This document shows positions 23,742 to 32,399 of a stretch of 62,803 nucleotides of DNA, one piece after another. The translations under genes and the position numbers were made by a program. The DNA is from Chloroflexota bacterium (GTDB lineage Bacteria > Chloroflexota > Dehalococcoidia > JACPEP01): contig JACPEP010000048.1 in NCBI GenBank assembly GCA_016183425.1, forward strand, positions 1 to 62,803. The letters run 5' to 3'. The notes beneath the pieces were generated by a model. The model did not search any database and was not told where the DNA came from. It was given only the letters and a program-made list of their open reading frames with translations. Position 1 is the first letter of the stretch. Each line of letters begins with the position of its first letter.

Positions 23742-24503
23742 TTGCCCTCCAAGGCCCTGAGCAACGGCCGCAATGAGGTGGCCACGGTAGACCCACCCAT
23801 GGCGGGCCAGGGGGGGTATCAGTTGAAGCTGCCCCTATTCCAGGGGCCTCTAGAGCTCTTGCTGGAGCTTATTCAGGACAAGCACCTGGATATTACCACC
23901 ATCTCTCTGGTTGAAGTCACCGACCAATACCTGGAGTACATCTACTCTGCCGAGACCGTTGACTCCGAAGAACTATCCGACTTCATTGTTATCGCCGCCA
24001 AGCTCCTTTTTCTCAAGTCGTGCCATCTCTTGCCTCATCCCCCGGACCTTCCTGGGGAGGAGGTGGGCCACGGGCTGGTGATCCAACTTAGTGAGTATCG
24101 GCGATTTCGTGCCGCCGCCCAATGGCTGCGAGAGCGGGAGGAAAAGGGGGGCCGTTGTTATCCGCGCCTGGTGCCCGCCCCGCCCATCACCTTTGTTAAA
24201 CCCGAGAACGTTAGCTTGAGTGACCTGGCCCGGGCCTTTTCTCAGGCCCTGCAGCGCCATACCCCGCGCTCGACTCGCCTTTTGGAATCAGAACCCCTTA
24301 TCATCACCAACCTCATGGAGGTCATTCACCGCGCCCTTCTGGCCTCCTCGCCGGTGAGCTTTCGCAGCCTTATGTCCAGAGCCGCTTCCTCTAAGGAGAT
24401 TGTCATCCTCTTTCTTGCCCTTCTGGAGATGGTAAAAGAAAGAAGGGTTCAGGCCACCCAGGAGAGCCTTTTCGGCGACATCGCTATCACGCCCGCTCGG
24501 TAA
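23742..24503 (+). CDS. scpA: segregation and condensation protein A
   Basis: A 253-residue kleisin that joins SMC and ScpB in chromosome condensation. The L-P-L-F-Q-G-P-L-E-L-L-L-E-L-I start and the D-I-T-T-I-S-L-V-E-V-T-D-Q-Y helix are diagnostic. The C-terminal winged-helix region ends near residue 240. TTG 23742 is preferred because GAGGGAGGTGG lies just before it; ATG 23799 is an internal alternative that begins close to the conserved core. Its 3' 216 bases overlap, in antisense, a VanZ-like frame on the other strand. scpB lies 4 kb downstream. Confidence 0.92.
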   Translation: MPSKALSNGRNEVATVDPPMAGQGGYQLKLPLFQGPLELLLELIQDKHLDITTISLVEVTDQYLEYIYSAETVDSEELSDFIVIAAKLLFLKSCHLLPHPPDLPGEEVGHGLVIQLSEYRRFRAAAQWLREREEKGGRCYPRLVPAPPITFVKPENVSLSDLARAFSQALQRHTPRSTRLLESEPLIITNLMEVIHRALLASSPVSFRSLMSRAASSKEIVILFLALLEMVKERRVQATQESLFGDIAITPAR

Positions 24504-24878
24504 AGACTCCACCCAGCGGCGAAGAGGCCGTAGGTGGATGAGGAGTAGAGCCGTCGCCGCTCCCAGCCCATCCACCGCTACATCGAAGAAGGAGGCGTCG
24601 CGGCCGGGCACGAAGTTTTGGTGCCCCTCATCGGAGAGGGCATAGGCCACCGCCAGAATGAGGGTCACCCCGTATCGTCGCCAGGAACCGGCGCCGGAAC
24701 CCCCTTGGGCCCGATAGATGAGTAAGGCCAGCACGGCGTATTCTAGAAAGTGCCCTCCGCTGCTTAACAGAAGGCTCAGAAGAGGCTGGGAAGGGTGGGG
24801 TAAGTCAGACCGAGAGGAAACGAGGAAGATGACCCCCATCCACAGAACCACCGGCAACCAGGACATAATCCGGCCCAT
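24288..24878 (-). CDS. VanZ-like membrane protein
   Basis: A 196-residue frame whose first 125 residues match the VanZ-like pattern: W-M-G-V-I-F-L-V-S-S-R-S-D-L, a G-G-H-F-L-E-Y-A-V-L helix, and A-L-S-D-E-G-H-Q-N-F-V-P-G-R-D-A-S-F-F-D-V. Four hydrophobic segments are expected. The remaining 70 residues are antisense to scpA and are not family-like; the functional protein may rely only on the first two thirds. It follows the dapA gene on the same strand with a 13-base gap, so it may be co-transcribed. Role unknown beyond the family name. Confidence 0.78.
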   Translation of the reverse strand: MGRIMSWLPVVLWMGVIFLVSSRSDLPHPSQPLLSLLLSSGGHFLEYAVLALLIYRAQGGSGAGSWRRYGVTLILAVAYALSDEGHQNFVPGRDASFFDVAVDGLGAATALLLIHLRPLRRWVESLPSGRDSDVAEKALLGGLNPSFFYHLQKGKKEDDNLLRGSGSGHKAAKAHRRGGQKGAVNDLHEVGDDKGF

Positions 24879-24891
24879 TTTTATCTGTCCG

Positions 24892-25782
24892 TCAGGGACT
24901 TGCTTCCTCAGCGAGTGCCCTTATTTCTTGCTCCAGGCTTTCTACCTGCTGAGGAGTGAGGGAAGAAAGAGGAGGGCGGACATGGGACAGAGGCAGCCCG
25001 GCCTGCCACACCAGACCCCACTTCAGGGCGCTATAAAGAGGGTATGGGGCCAAGATGGCCCGGGCTCGACTCAGCCTTTCCTGGGCGGCGGCCGTGTTGC
25101 CTCCGCTTTGGTGGGCACGGTACACGGCGGCCACTAGGCCGGGGAAAAGATTGGCCAGGGCGCTGATAACCCCTACTGCCCCCGAACAAAGGGCGGCGCT
25201 GGCCAGCTCATCACTGCCGACGAAGGTGGCTAAAGAGGGGTGGCGCTGGATGTAATGGCGCGTCTTTTCAATCTGGCCGCTGGTATCCTTCACTCCGGCA
25301 AGCTGGAGGGGGTGCGCCACCCTTAGGGCATCTATCAACTTGTCCTCTATCTCAACCCCGGAGTGACTGGGTATGTTGTACAGCAAAACCTGGGCCTCTG
25401 AAGGGAGGGCTTGAAGAAGAGCGTGGTAGTACTGGTAGAGTCCCGGGGGGCTCTTATAGTAATAGGGCGGCACTACCAGCAGCGCAGAAGCGCCCTTCTC
25501 CCAGGCGTAACGAGAAATATCTATGGTATCGGGGAGAGCCGGGCATCCCGTCCCCACCAGTACCGTCAGGCCCTGGGCACAGGCCATGATGGTATCGATG
25601 ATGGCCCATCTTTCCGCCATGCTCAGGGAGGGGCCCTCCCCGGTGGTACCCAAAGCAAGAAGGCCGTCCACTCCGCCCCTCCGGAGGTACTCCACATGGC
25701 CAGGAATCCAGGCCACATCCACGCCAGCACCCCTGGGGAGGAAGGGGGTTACGATAGCGGGGAAAACGCCTCTCAAAGTCAT
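24892..25782 (-). CDS. dapA: dihydrodipicolinate synthase family protein (4-hydroxy-tetrahydrodipicolinate synthase)
   Basis: A 296-residue pyruvate-dependent aldolase. The Schiff-base lysine lies in G-V-K-D-T-S-G (near 165) and the proton-relay tyrosine in Y-N-I-P-S-H-S-G (near 137); G-T-T-G-E-G-P-S-L is the carboxylate-binding loop near 45. DapA condenses aspartate semialdehyde and pyruvate in lysine synthesis. dapF and dapL are also in this window (37727 and 34155), which supports that role, though N-acetylneuraminate lyase-like relatives share these motifs. GAGAAGGACA precedes ATG 25782. A divergent promoter for mtaB lies just upstream. Confidence 0.88.
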   Translation of the reverse strand: MTLRGVFPAIVTPFLPRGAGVDVAWIPGHVEYLRRGGVDGLLALGTTGEGPSLSMAERWAIIDTIMACAQGLTVLVGTGCPALPDTIDISRYAWEKGASALLVVPPYYYKSPPGLYQYYHALLQALPSEAQVLLYNIPSHSGVEIEDKLIDALRVAHPLQLAGVKDTSGQIEKTRHYIQRHPSLATFVGSDELASAALCSGAVGVISALANLFPGLVAAVYRAHQSGGNTAAAQERLSRARAILAPYPLYSALKWGLVWQAGLPLSHVRPPLSSLTPQQVESLEQEIRALAEEASP

Positions 25783-25798
25783 TGTCCTTCTCTCCTAA

Positions 25799-25855
25799 GT
25801 AGGTCGGGTTTCTCAACCCGACCATAGCGCTAGGGAAGCCTGCCCTACGCGTGTC
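25799..25855 (-). repeat. 57-base dispersed repeat with hairpin, copy 1 (inverted relative to copy 2)
   Basis: It is the reverse complement of 33984-34040 with four differences over 57 bases. It contains the hairpin GGTCGGGTT...AACCCGACC (25801-25823). It lies in the divergent gap between dapA and mtaB, so the hairpin could influence either leader. Confidence 0.85.
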
Positions 25856-25880
25856 TTGCCCCCTCCAAGGGGGGGTTACC

Positions 25881-25910
25881 TTGACGCTTCCAGGTTGACC
25901 CTCCTATAAT
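25881..25910 (+). promoter_or_regulatory. sigma70-type promoter for mtaB
   Basis: TTGACG (25881-25886), 18-base spacer and a perfect TATAAT (25905-25910), 33 bases before the mtaB start with GGGGAGGTG as ribosome-binding site. Confidence 0.6.
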
Positions 25911-25943
25911 AGCACGGATGGATAGGAAACTGAACTCGGGGAG

Positions 25944-27197
25944 GTGGTGGTGAGGGCTTGCGTGGCCAGCCTGGGGTGTAAGCTTAACCAGGCGGAGGCG
26001 GAAAGCTGGCGGCAAGGGCTGGAAGAGGCGGGGTGGCAAGTGGTGGGGCCCCAGGAGCCCAGCGATGTCTGCATCGTCAACACCTGCACGGTGACCCATA
26101 TCGCCGACGGAAAGTCCCGTCACCTGCTACGCCTGGCCCGCCGCCGCAACCCCCAGGCCCTGGTGGTGGCCGTTGGGTGCTACGCCCAGAGGGCGCCCAC
26201 AGAGGTCGTCTCTCTGGGGGGAGTAAACACGGTGCTATCCGCCGCCGAAAAAGATAACTTGGTCCAGATAGTGACGTCGGCCCGAAAAATAGACACCAGG
26301 GCGGCCCTTACTTCTTATGTCCCCAGCATGGCGCGAACCCGAACCTTCGTCAAGATACAGGAGGGCTGCGATGCCGCCTGCTCCTACTGCATCGTGCCGA
26401 AAGTGAGGGGGCAAGAGCGGAGCCTTCCCCTAGAGACTGTGATGGCTCAAGTGCAGGAGAGATCGGCCGGAGGATACAGAGAGGTGGTGCTTACGGGCAC
26501 CAACCCCGGTAGCTACCGGTATGTGGATTCAGGGGGTCACGTAACCACTCTGGAGGCGCTGATAGAGCGGCTGCTTATGGAGACGGCGGTGGAGCGGCTG
26601 CGTATCTCATCCCTTCAGCCACTTGACATAACTATTTCATTGCTGGGGCTGTGGTCTCAGGGCCGTTTGTGTCGCCATTTTCACCTCCCCCTTCAGAGCG
26701 GCAGCGATGCTGTCCTGAGACGGATGCGTCGCCGCTACTCCACCACCCAGTACCGAACGGCCCTAGATATGATTCGCGAGCTGATACCCCAGGCGGCGCT
26801 GACCACCGATGTCATGGTGGGCTTCCCGGGCGAGACGGAAGTGGAGTTCCAGGAGAGCCTAGCTTTCTGCCGCGATATGGCCTTTGCCTCCATCCACGTC
26901 TTTGCCTATTCGGACCGCCCGGGCACAGACAGCTTCCAGGCGGAAGGCAAGGTTATGCCGTGGCTGAAGAAGGAGCGGAGCCGGCGCATGATGGAGTTGG
27001 GGCAGGAAAGCAGTCGCCGTTTTCGGAGCTCCTTCTGCGGCCAGAGGCTGGACGTGCTGTGGGAAACTCGAAAAGGCGACACCTGGATGGGCCTATCAGA
27101 CAACTATCTGCGGGTCTTTTCTCGTAGCGGAGGGCCGAGGAACCAGATTACAGTTTCATCTATCGTCTCTCTCTGTGAGAAAGGATTGAGGGGCTAA
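25944..27197 (+). CDS. mtaB: tRNA ct6A37/t6A37 methylthiotransferase MtaB
   Basis: A 417-residue radical SAM methylthiotransferase that converts t6A37 to ms2t6A37 in tRNA. N-terminal UPF0004 domain cysteines occur in L-G-C-K-L-N-Q, V-N-T-C-T-V and A-V-G-C-Y-A-Q-R for the auxiliary cluster. The radical SAM C-x3-C-x2-C is C-D-A-A-C-S-Y-C near residue 143. The C-terminal TRAM-like region is short. GTG 25944 follows GGGGAGGTG. The stop overlaps the start of the next cyclase gene by one base. Confidence 0.93.
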   Translation: MVVRACVASLGCKLNQAEAESWRQGLEEAGWQVVGPQEPSDVCIVNTCTVTHIADGKSRHLLRLARRRNPQALVVAVGCYAQRAPTEVVSLGGVNTVLSAAEKDNLVQIVTSARKIDTRAALTSYVPSMARTRTFVKIQEGCDAACSYCIVPKVRGQERSLPLETVMAQVQERSAGGYREVVLTGTNPGSYRYVDSGGHVTTLEALIERLLMETAVERLRISSLQPLDITISLLGLWSQGRLCRHFHLPLQSGSDAVLRRMRRRYSTTQYRTALDMIRELIPQAALTTDVMVGFPGETEVEFQESLAFCRDMAFASIHVFAYSDRPGTDSFQAEGKVMPWLKKERSRRMMELGQESSRRFRSSFCGQRLDVLWETRKGDTWMGLSDNYLRVFSRSGGPRNQITVSSIVSLCEKGLRG

Positions 27198-27859
27198 TGC
27201 TGGTGGATTTGAGCCACACTATTGGTGGGGGGATGTCCCTTTTCCCCACCCTGCCGCCGCCGGACGTTCACCCCCTGTGGAGCCATGAGGAGTCCGCCCG
27301 GAGTGGTCGCTACCAGGGTTGCACCTGCGAGGTAACGGAGATTCGCATGGCGACCAGCCTGGGCACCTACCTGGACTCCCCTTTTCACTTCCATCCCCAG
27401 GGAAGGGATGTGAGCCAGCTATCTCTGGAGGAGTGTGTGCGGGAGGGGATATGCCTGGATCTAGGCGGCCTGGCACCCAGGGAAGGGATAACAGCGGCTC
27501 AGTTCCCCGCGGGAGACTGGAGAGGCAAGGCTTTGTTGTTGTGCACCGGCTGGAGCCAATACTGGGGCGGGGAGGCGTATTATAATCACCCCTTCGTCAC
27601 CCGACAGGCCGCCCTGGCGCTGATGGAGAGGGGGATTGGCCTCCTGGGGATGGATACCCTCACGGCCGATGATCCCAGGGACCCCACTCGTCCCACCCAC
27701 AGCCTTCTTCTTCCCCGGGGAATACTTATCGTGGAGAATTTGGTGGGCCTAGAGGCTATCCTGAGCCAGAGGTTTACCTTCGTCGCCGCGGCGCCCAAGA
27801 TTCAAGGGGCGGCCGCCTTTCCCATTCGTGCTTTCGCCATCACGGATAACCGAGGATAG
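27197..27859 (+). CDS. cyclase-family (kynurenine formamidase-like) protein, copy 2
   Basis: A 220-residue cyclase-family protein. The start L-V-D-L-S-H-T-I and end K-I-Q-G-A-A-A-F-P-I-R-A are typical. The metal motif H-x-G-T-H-x-D-x-P-x-H reads S54-L-G-T-Y58-L-D60-S-P-F-H64, so the aspartate and last histidine are kept and two histidines are changed; a G-T-Y-x-D-S-P-F-H form is known to me in some relatives, so activity is possible. It overlaps mtaB by one base, probably by chance of operon packing. It is unlike the cyclase at 7446, in which all ligands are lost. Substrate unknown. Confidence 0.83.
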   Translation: MLVDLSHTIGGGMSLFPTLPPPDVHPLWSHEESARSGRYQGCTCEVTEIRMATSLGTYLDSPFHFHPQGRDVSQLSLEECVREGICLDLGGLAPREGITAAQFPAGDWRGKALLLCTGWSQYWGGEAYYNHPFVTRQAALALMERGIGLLGMDTLTADDPRDPTRPTHSLLLPRGILIVENLVGLEAILSQRFTFVAAAPKIQGAAAFPIRAFAITDNRG

Positions 27860-27879
27860 TAGTAGCGAGGAGAAAAAGG

Positions 27880-28545
27880 ATGGATACATTCAACCGCATT
27901 TTTATTATCGGGCTCCTTCTGGTGTGGGCCTTCATATGGGCCGCCATCGCCGCGATAGCCTTTCTATTCCCCCTGGAGGCCATCACCGCGGTGCGAAACT
28001 TTCTGGCCGTCATGGAAGGAAACGCTACCCTTTACATTCGGGTGATGGTGGGCCTTCTGGGGGTTATTTTTGTCATCATCTCCCTTCTTCTCCTGGTGGT
28101 GGAGCTCACCCCATCCGAGCCTAAGGCGGTTCAACTGGACCAGGTCAGTGGCGGCGTCGCCTGGCTGACCACCGATGCCGTGGTGCAGAGAGTGAAGTAC
28201 GATGCGGAACAATTGCCCTTCGTTCTCGCCGCCAAGCCCAGGGTCACCCCCAGAGGGCGGTCGGTGGACATTCTGGTTGAGCTTACTCTGGGCGCCGATA
28301 GCGAGCCCACGGCCAGCACCCAGGAGGCCTACCGCATTATTAGGGAGGCGGTGGAGACCAAGATGGGTGTCAAACTGGGACGGCTCCAGGCTCGCGTTCA
28401 CCAAGAGGTACCCCGGAAGGGGACTAGCCGGCCCACCACCGAGATATCTTCTGTGAAACAGGCCAATATCGCCGTGCCCCCGGCAGATACAACCCCTCAG
28501 CCAACAACGCCACCGAATCCAGCGCCCACTGAAGAAAGAAAGTAA
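27880..28545 (+). CDS. AmaP-like alkaline shock response membrane anchor protein
   Basis: A 221-residue protein with two N-terminal transmembrane helices (about 8-33 and 52-72), then a soluble region with the Asp23/AmaP-like segment (V-A-W-L-T-T-D-A-V-V-Q-R-V and a following V-E-L-T-L-G beta strand), and a Pro/Thr-rich tail. In Gram-positives AmaP anchors the Asp23 protein to the membrane and affects envelope stress. AGCGAGGAGAAAAAGG precedes the ATG. No asp23 gene is adjacent. It lies between the cyclase gene and scpB. Confidence 0.72.
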   Translation: MDTFNRIFIIGLLLVWAFIWAAIAAIAFLFPLEAITAVRNFLAVMEGNATLYIRVMVGLLGVIFVIISLLLLVVELTPSEPKAVQLDQVSGGVAWLTTDAVVQRVKYDAEQLPFVLAAKPRVTPRGRSVDILVELTLGADSEPTASTQEAYRIIREAVETKMGVKLGRLQARVHQEVPRKGTSRPTTEISSVKQANIAVPPADTTPQPTTPPNPAPTEERK

Positions 28546-28632
28546 TGCCTTGCCCATGAGAACATGATAGCGTGGGCCACACCCGCCGAGAGACGATGCT
28601 CTACCTAAGATAAACCAGGCACATTGATAACG

Positions 28633-29145
28633 ATGGCAGGTTGGGATGAAGAGAGCCTGAAAAGAGCGGTGGAGAGCCTCCTATTTGTGGCCGACCGACC
28701 ATTGGTCCTGTCTCAACTGAGTCGGGCGTTGGAGGCAGAAGTGGCCGACATCGAGACAGCTTTCGCCTCCCTTTCAGAGGAATGCCGGGGAAAGGGAATT
28801 CGTGTGCAGCGATGGGGCAACGAGGTTCAGATGGTGACTGCCCCTGAGATGGCTCCCTACGTAGAGCGCTTCCTGGGGACAGAGCGGGGCGGGCGCCTCT
28901 CTATGGCCGCCCTGGAGACCCTGGCCATTATCGCTTATAGGCAGCCCATCACTCGCGCCCAGATAGAATCCATTCGCGGCGTGAACTCAGAGCGAGCCCT
29001 GGCTACTCTCAGCGTCCGGGGACTAGTTGCCGAGGCGGGACGGTTGGAGGGGCCGGGAAGGCCGATGCTTTGGGTTACCTCCATGGAGTTCCTGGAGTAC
29101 TTTGGTCTAAAGGGCAAGGAGGATCTTCCGCCCCTTCCTGAGTAA
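28633..29145 (+). CDS. scpB: segregation and condensation protein B
   Basis: A 170-residue ScpB with two winged-helix domains, partner of ScpA and SMC in chromosome segregation. Seen motifs: L-K-R-A-V-E-S-L-L-F-V-A-D-R-P, then L-S-M-A-A-L-E-T-L-A-I-I-A-Y-R-Q-P-I-T-R and I-R-G-V-N-S-E-R-A-L. The final G-R-P-M-L-W-V-T-S-M-E-F-L-E-Y-F-G-L is the usual end. ATG 28633 begins nearer the conserved start than TTG 28624. Confidence 0.94.
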   Translation: MAGWDEESLKRAVESLLFVADRPLVLSQLSRALEAEVADIETAFASLSEECRGKGIRVQRWGNEVQMVTAPEMAPYVERFLGTERGGRLSMAALETLAIIAYRQPITRAQIESIRGVNSERALATLSVRGLVAEAGRLEGPGRPMLWVTSMEFLEYFGLKGKEDLPPLPE

Positions 29146-29167
29146 AAAAGGTTTCTGGAGGTTCACT

Positions 29168-29461
29168 ATGCACGTGGGTGTCTGCAGGGTCACCCTCCAT
29201 CTACCGGAGAATCATTCCCTGAAAGATAAGCGGCAGGTACTGAAATCGCTGACGGCGCGATTAAAAAATCGCTTCAACGTGTCGGTGGCGGAGATCGACA
29301 ACCAAGATGTCTGGCAGACTGCCTCGGTGGGCATCGTCTGCGTCAGCAACGACATTCGCCATATTCACCAGGTTCTCTCTAACGTCATGGCCTTCATCGA
29401 GGACACTCGTCTGGACGCTCAGGTCTGGGACTACCAGACCGAGGTCATCCAGGCACTATAA
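29168..29461 (+). CDS. DUF503 (YlxP-like) small protein
   Basis: A 97-residue member of DUF503: V-G-V-C-R-V-T-L-H-L-P-E-N-H-S-L-K-D-K-R-Q-V start, R-F-N-V-S-V-A-E-I-D-N-Q-D near 35-47, and a ferredoxin-like fold. Relatives sit in the nusA-infB-rbfA operon in Firmicutes and may bind ribosomes. TTCTGGAGG precedes ATG 29168. It is 22 bases after scpB and 17 bases before the helicase gene, forming a compact operon. Confidence 0.88.
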   Translation: MHVGVCRVTLHLPENHSLKDKRQVLKSLTARLKNRFNVSVAEIDNQDVWQTASVGIVCVSNDIRHIHQVLSNVMAFIEDTRLDAQVWDYQTEVIQAL

Positions 29462-29478
29462 GAAACAGAGAGCGGGAG

Positions 29479-31818
29479 ATGGACTGTCGAGCCTTCCTCC
29501 ACCATCTCATCGGTTTGTCGGACTACAGGGGGCAGGTGGCCCATGTGGAATATTTGCCTCCCAGGGAGGCAATACACGGGGAGGTGGAGCCGCCCCTGAT
29601 GCCGGCGGTGGAGGTGGCTCTTAGGGAGCGAGGGATGCTTCCTCTGTACTCCCACCAGGCGGCAGCCGTTAATGCTCTGCACGGCGGGGCCAACGTCATG
29701 GTGGCCACCCCTAGCGCCAGCGGCAAAACCCTGTGCTACAACATACCGGTGATGGAGACTCTTCTCAAAGGCACGGATGACCTCGCCCTTTATCTCTTCC
29801 CCACCAAGGCCTTGGCCCAGGACCAGCTCCGGAGCCTATCCAAGTTGATGCCCACCATCAAGGCGGCCACCTTCGATGGCGACACTCCCACGGAGGAGCG
29901 GGGATGGATCAGACGGTCGGCCCAGGTGGTGATAACCAACCCGGACATGCTCCACCTGGGGATATTGCCCCATCATCGTCTCTGGTCCCGCTTTTTTAAG
30001 AGGCTTCGTTACGTGGTGGTGGACGAAGCCCACGTTTACCGCGGGGCCTTCGGAAGCCATGTGGCCCAGACGTTGCGTCGGATGAGACGCCTTTGCTCCC
30101 ACTACGGCAGCCGGCCCCAGTTTATTGCCTGCTCGGCTACTATCGCTAACCCCAAAGAGCACATTCAGAACCTGGTGGGACTGCCCTTTCAGGTAGTAGA
30201 CGAGGACGGCGCCCCTTTCCCGGGCAAATACTTCGTGTTCTGGAATCCTCCTTTCCTTGATCGGGGCCGGATGGCGCGCCGCAGCCCCAACACTGAAGCC
30301 TCTAGTCTCTTTACCGAGCTGGTGGTGGCTGGCTGGCGCACCTTGACCTTTGCCCGCACCCGCCGCCTGGCGGAGCTCATCTATATCTACACTCGGAATG
30401 CCCTTCGGGAGCGGGCGCCGGAGCTAGCGGAGCACATCAAGCCCTACCGGGCGGGCTACCTGCCCCAGGAGCGGCGCCGCATCGAGCAGGAGCTTTTTCA
30501 GGGCCGCTTGGTGGGCGCTGCCACCACCTCCGCTTTGGAGCTGGGGGTGGACATCGGCCAACTGGGAGCCACCGTGCTTGCCGGCTACCCGGGCAGCGTG
30601 GCCAGCACATGGCAGCAAGCGGGGCGCAGCGGCCGCGGTCAGGACGAGTCCCTCAGCTTCCTCATCGCCACCGATAACCCTCTGGATCAATACTTTATGC
30701 GTCATCCGGAGGCGTTTTTGGGCCGGAGTCATGAGCACGCCCTTATCGACATCACCAATCTTCACATCCTCAAGCCCCACCTGCTGTGCGCTGCCCATGA
30801 GATGCCCCTTGTGGAGGCCGACAGCGAGGTTTTCGGCACCGCCTTCCACCAGGCCAGGGCGGAGCTAGAGGAGGGGGGGCTTGTGAATCGTCGGGGGGGC
30901 CGCTGGCACCTATCCCCCCGCATCTTCTACCCCGCCCGGGAGGTGAACCTGCGCTCCATCTCCGCCCAAAGCTACACCATCTTGGACACTTCCCAGGGCA
31001 ACCAGGTGCTGGAAACGGTGGAGGATTCGGTGGCCTTCTCTCAGATTCACTGCGGGGCTATTTATCTCCACCAGGGGGAAGCCTATATCATCACCCGGTT
31101 GGATCTGTCCACAAGGACGGCCTATGCCGCTCCTACCGACCAACCTTATTACACTCAGGCCAGGGAAATCGTTGACCTTAGGATAGAAGACGTCCTTCAG
31201 GAGAAGAAGCAAGGGTCAGTGGCAGCCAAAATGGGGCACGTGATGGTGACCACCACCGTGGTGGGCTTCAAAAAGAAGCATCAGATCAGTGAGGAGGTTC
31301 TGGGAGACGAGCCCCTGGATTTGCCCCCCCAGTCTTTTTCCACGGTGGCCTTGTGGTTTGATATACCTCCTGATACGGCGAAAAGGATAAAGGACGCCGG
31401 CCTGGACTTGGCCGGAGGGCTCCATGCCGCCGAGCACGCCGCCATCGGCGTACTGCCCCTTTTCGCTCTATGTGACCGAAGGGATATGGGTGGCCTCTCC
31501 ACTCTCCTCCACCCCGATACCGGACAGCCTCAGATTTTCATCTACGACGCCTATCCCGGCGGCATCGGCATCGCTGAGAAAGGGTACCATCTCTTGGAGG
31601 AGCTGTGGCGGGTCACCCTTCAGACTGTGGCCGAGTGTTCCTGCGACGACGGCTGCCCCAGTTGCGTTCAGTCCCCCAAGTGCGGCAACAATAATGAGCC
31701 ACTGGACAAAAGAGCAGCCCAGGAAATCCTGGCTGCCTTGCTGGGCATCGCAGACTCCCCAAGCTCCCCGCCGATGGCGGGGGCCCAGGCAGCAGGGTTG
31801 CGGGCTAAGGGAAACTAG
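29479..31818 (+). CDS. DEAD/DEAH-box helicase with C-terminal zinc-binding (DUF1998/MrfA-like) domain
   Basis: A 779-residue superfamily 2 helicase. Motif I is A-T-P-S-A-S-G-K-T (near residue 76), motif II D-E-A-H (near 183), motif III S-A-T, and motif VI Q-A-G-R-S-G-R-G near 378. The C-terminal DUF1998 region ends with a four-cysteine cluster (C-S-C-D-D-G-C-P-S-C...C-G) near residue 720-740. Relatives (MrfA/Hrq1 type) are 3'-5' helicases in repair of mitomycin-type damage. The gene has GAGCGGGAG before its ATG and follows DUF503 closely. Confidence 0.92.
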   Translation: MDCRAFLHHLIGLSDYRGQVAHVEYLPPREAIHGEVEPPLMPAVEVALRERGMLPLYSHQAAAVNALHGGANVMVATPSASGKTLCYNIPVMETLLKGTDDLALYLFPTKALAQDQLRSLSKLMPTIKAATFDGDTPTEERGWIRRSAQVVITNPDMLHLGILPHHRLWSRFFKRLRYVVVDEAHVYRGAFGSHVAQTLRRMRRLCSHYGSRPQFIACSATIANPKEHIQNLVGLPFQVVDEDGAPFPGKYFVFWNPPFLDRGRMARRSPNTEASSLFTELVVAGWRTLTFARTRRLAELIYIYTRNALRERAPELAEHIKPYRAGYLPQERRRIEQELFQGRLVGAATTSALELGVDIGQLGATVLAGYPGSVASTWQQAGRSGRGQDESLSFLIATDNPLDQYFMRHPEAFLGRSHEHALIDITNLHILKPHLLCAAHEMPLVEADSEVFGTAFHQARAELEEGGLVNRRGGRWHLSPRIFYPAREVNLRSISAQSYTILDTSQGNQVLETVEDSVAFSQIHCGAIYLHQGEAYIITRLDLSTRTAYAAPTDQPYYTQAREIVDLRIEDVLQEKKQGSVAAKMGHVMVTTTVVGFKKKHQISEEVLGDEPLDLPPQSFSTVALWFDIPPDTAKRIKDAGLDLAGGLHAAEHAAIGVLPLFALCDRRDMGGLSTLLHPDTGQPQIFIYDAYPGGIGIAEKGYHLLEELWRVTLQTVAECSCDDGCPSCVQSPKCGNNNEPLDKRAAQEILAALLGIADSPSSPPMAGAQAAGLRAKGN

Positions 31819-32026
31819 TGTTGCGCCAGGTTATTAGGGCATCATTTGGAGGTAGAGGGGGCGAAGCCCCTGCCCGGGGGTCTGGGGGTGCCCCCCAGAT
31901 ACTCTATCTTCCCCCTCTCCTGCAGGAGAGGGGGCCAGGGGGTGAGGTATAGGCCCCTGAGGGGATGCACTCAATGTACTCTGATTTAGGTGACGCGACA
32001 CTAGAGGGCATAAAGAAAGGAGACAG
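31819..32026. repeat. intergenic dispersed repeat
   Basis: Holds GGGGCGAAGCCCC (about 31858-31870), CGGGGGTCTGGGGGTGCCCCCCAG (about 31875-31898) and CCTCTCCTGCAGGAGAGG (about 31913-31931). The order of units matches that at 10913-10990 and, inverted, 5985-6080. No gene seen. Confidence 0.65.
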
Positions 32027-32347
32027 ATGTCCAAGGTCCTGTGGCTGGTGTCCATGAACTTCAACCAGCCGGAAAAAGAGGCGGAGTTCAACCACTGGTA
32101 CAATAACATCCATCTTCCCGAGGTGCTGACCTCCCCTGGCATCGTCGGTGCCACCCGCTATCGGGCCACCCGGGAGGTGGCGGGGCAGCGGCGCTACCTC
32201 TCTGTATATGAGTTTCCCAACCAAGAGGTTCTGGAGGCTTTCAACGCCAGCCCCTCCATGGCCAGCGCCCGCAAGGATTTCCAGACCAACTGGCGCCACT
32301 ATACCAGCGATTTCTTGAGCTGGTGGTTCGAGGTCATCGAGCCTTAG
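32027..32347 (+). CDS. small alpha/beta-barrel (EthD/Dabb-like) protein
   Basis: A 106-residue protein with a K-V-L-W-L-V-S-M-N-F strand, E-F-N-H-W-Y-N-N-I-H-L-P-E-V motif typical of EthD-like and Dabb-like dimeric barrels, and a L-S-V-Y-E-F strand. The histidine in the H-W-Y-N-x-H-L-P-E motif is the common active-site residue in this superfamily. AAAGGAGACAG precedes ATG 32027. Function not defined; relatives occur in oxidative degradation. It is distinct from the three Dabb proteins elsewhere in the window. Confidence 0.78.
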   Translation: MSKVLWLVSMNFNQPEKEAEFNHWYNNIHLPEVLTSPGIVGATRYRATREVAGQRRYLSVYEFPNQEVLEAFNASPSMASARKDFQTNWRHYTSDFLSWWFEVIEP

Positions 32348-32399
32348 CTAGCTTGCAGCGCTTCCCAAAAGGCACTGATATGATAAGACTAGCCCCTGG

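Noticed and set aside
27197-27859. Calling the second cyclase inactive
   Set aside because: It keeps the aspartate and last histidine in G-T-Y-L-D-S-P-F-H, a form that I believe occurs in other members, so loss of function is not supported as it is for the gene at 7446.
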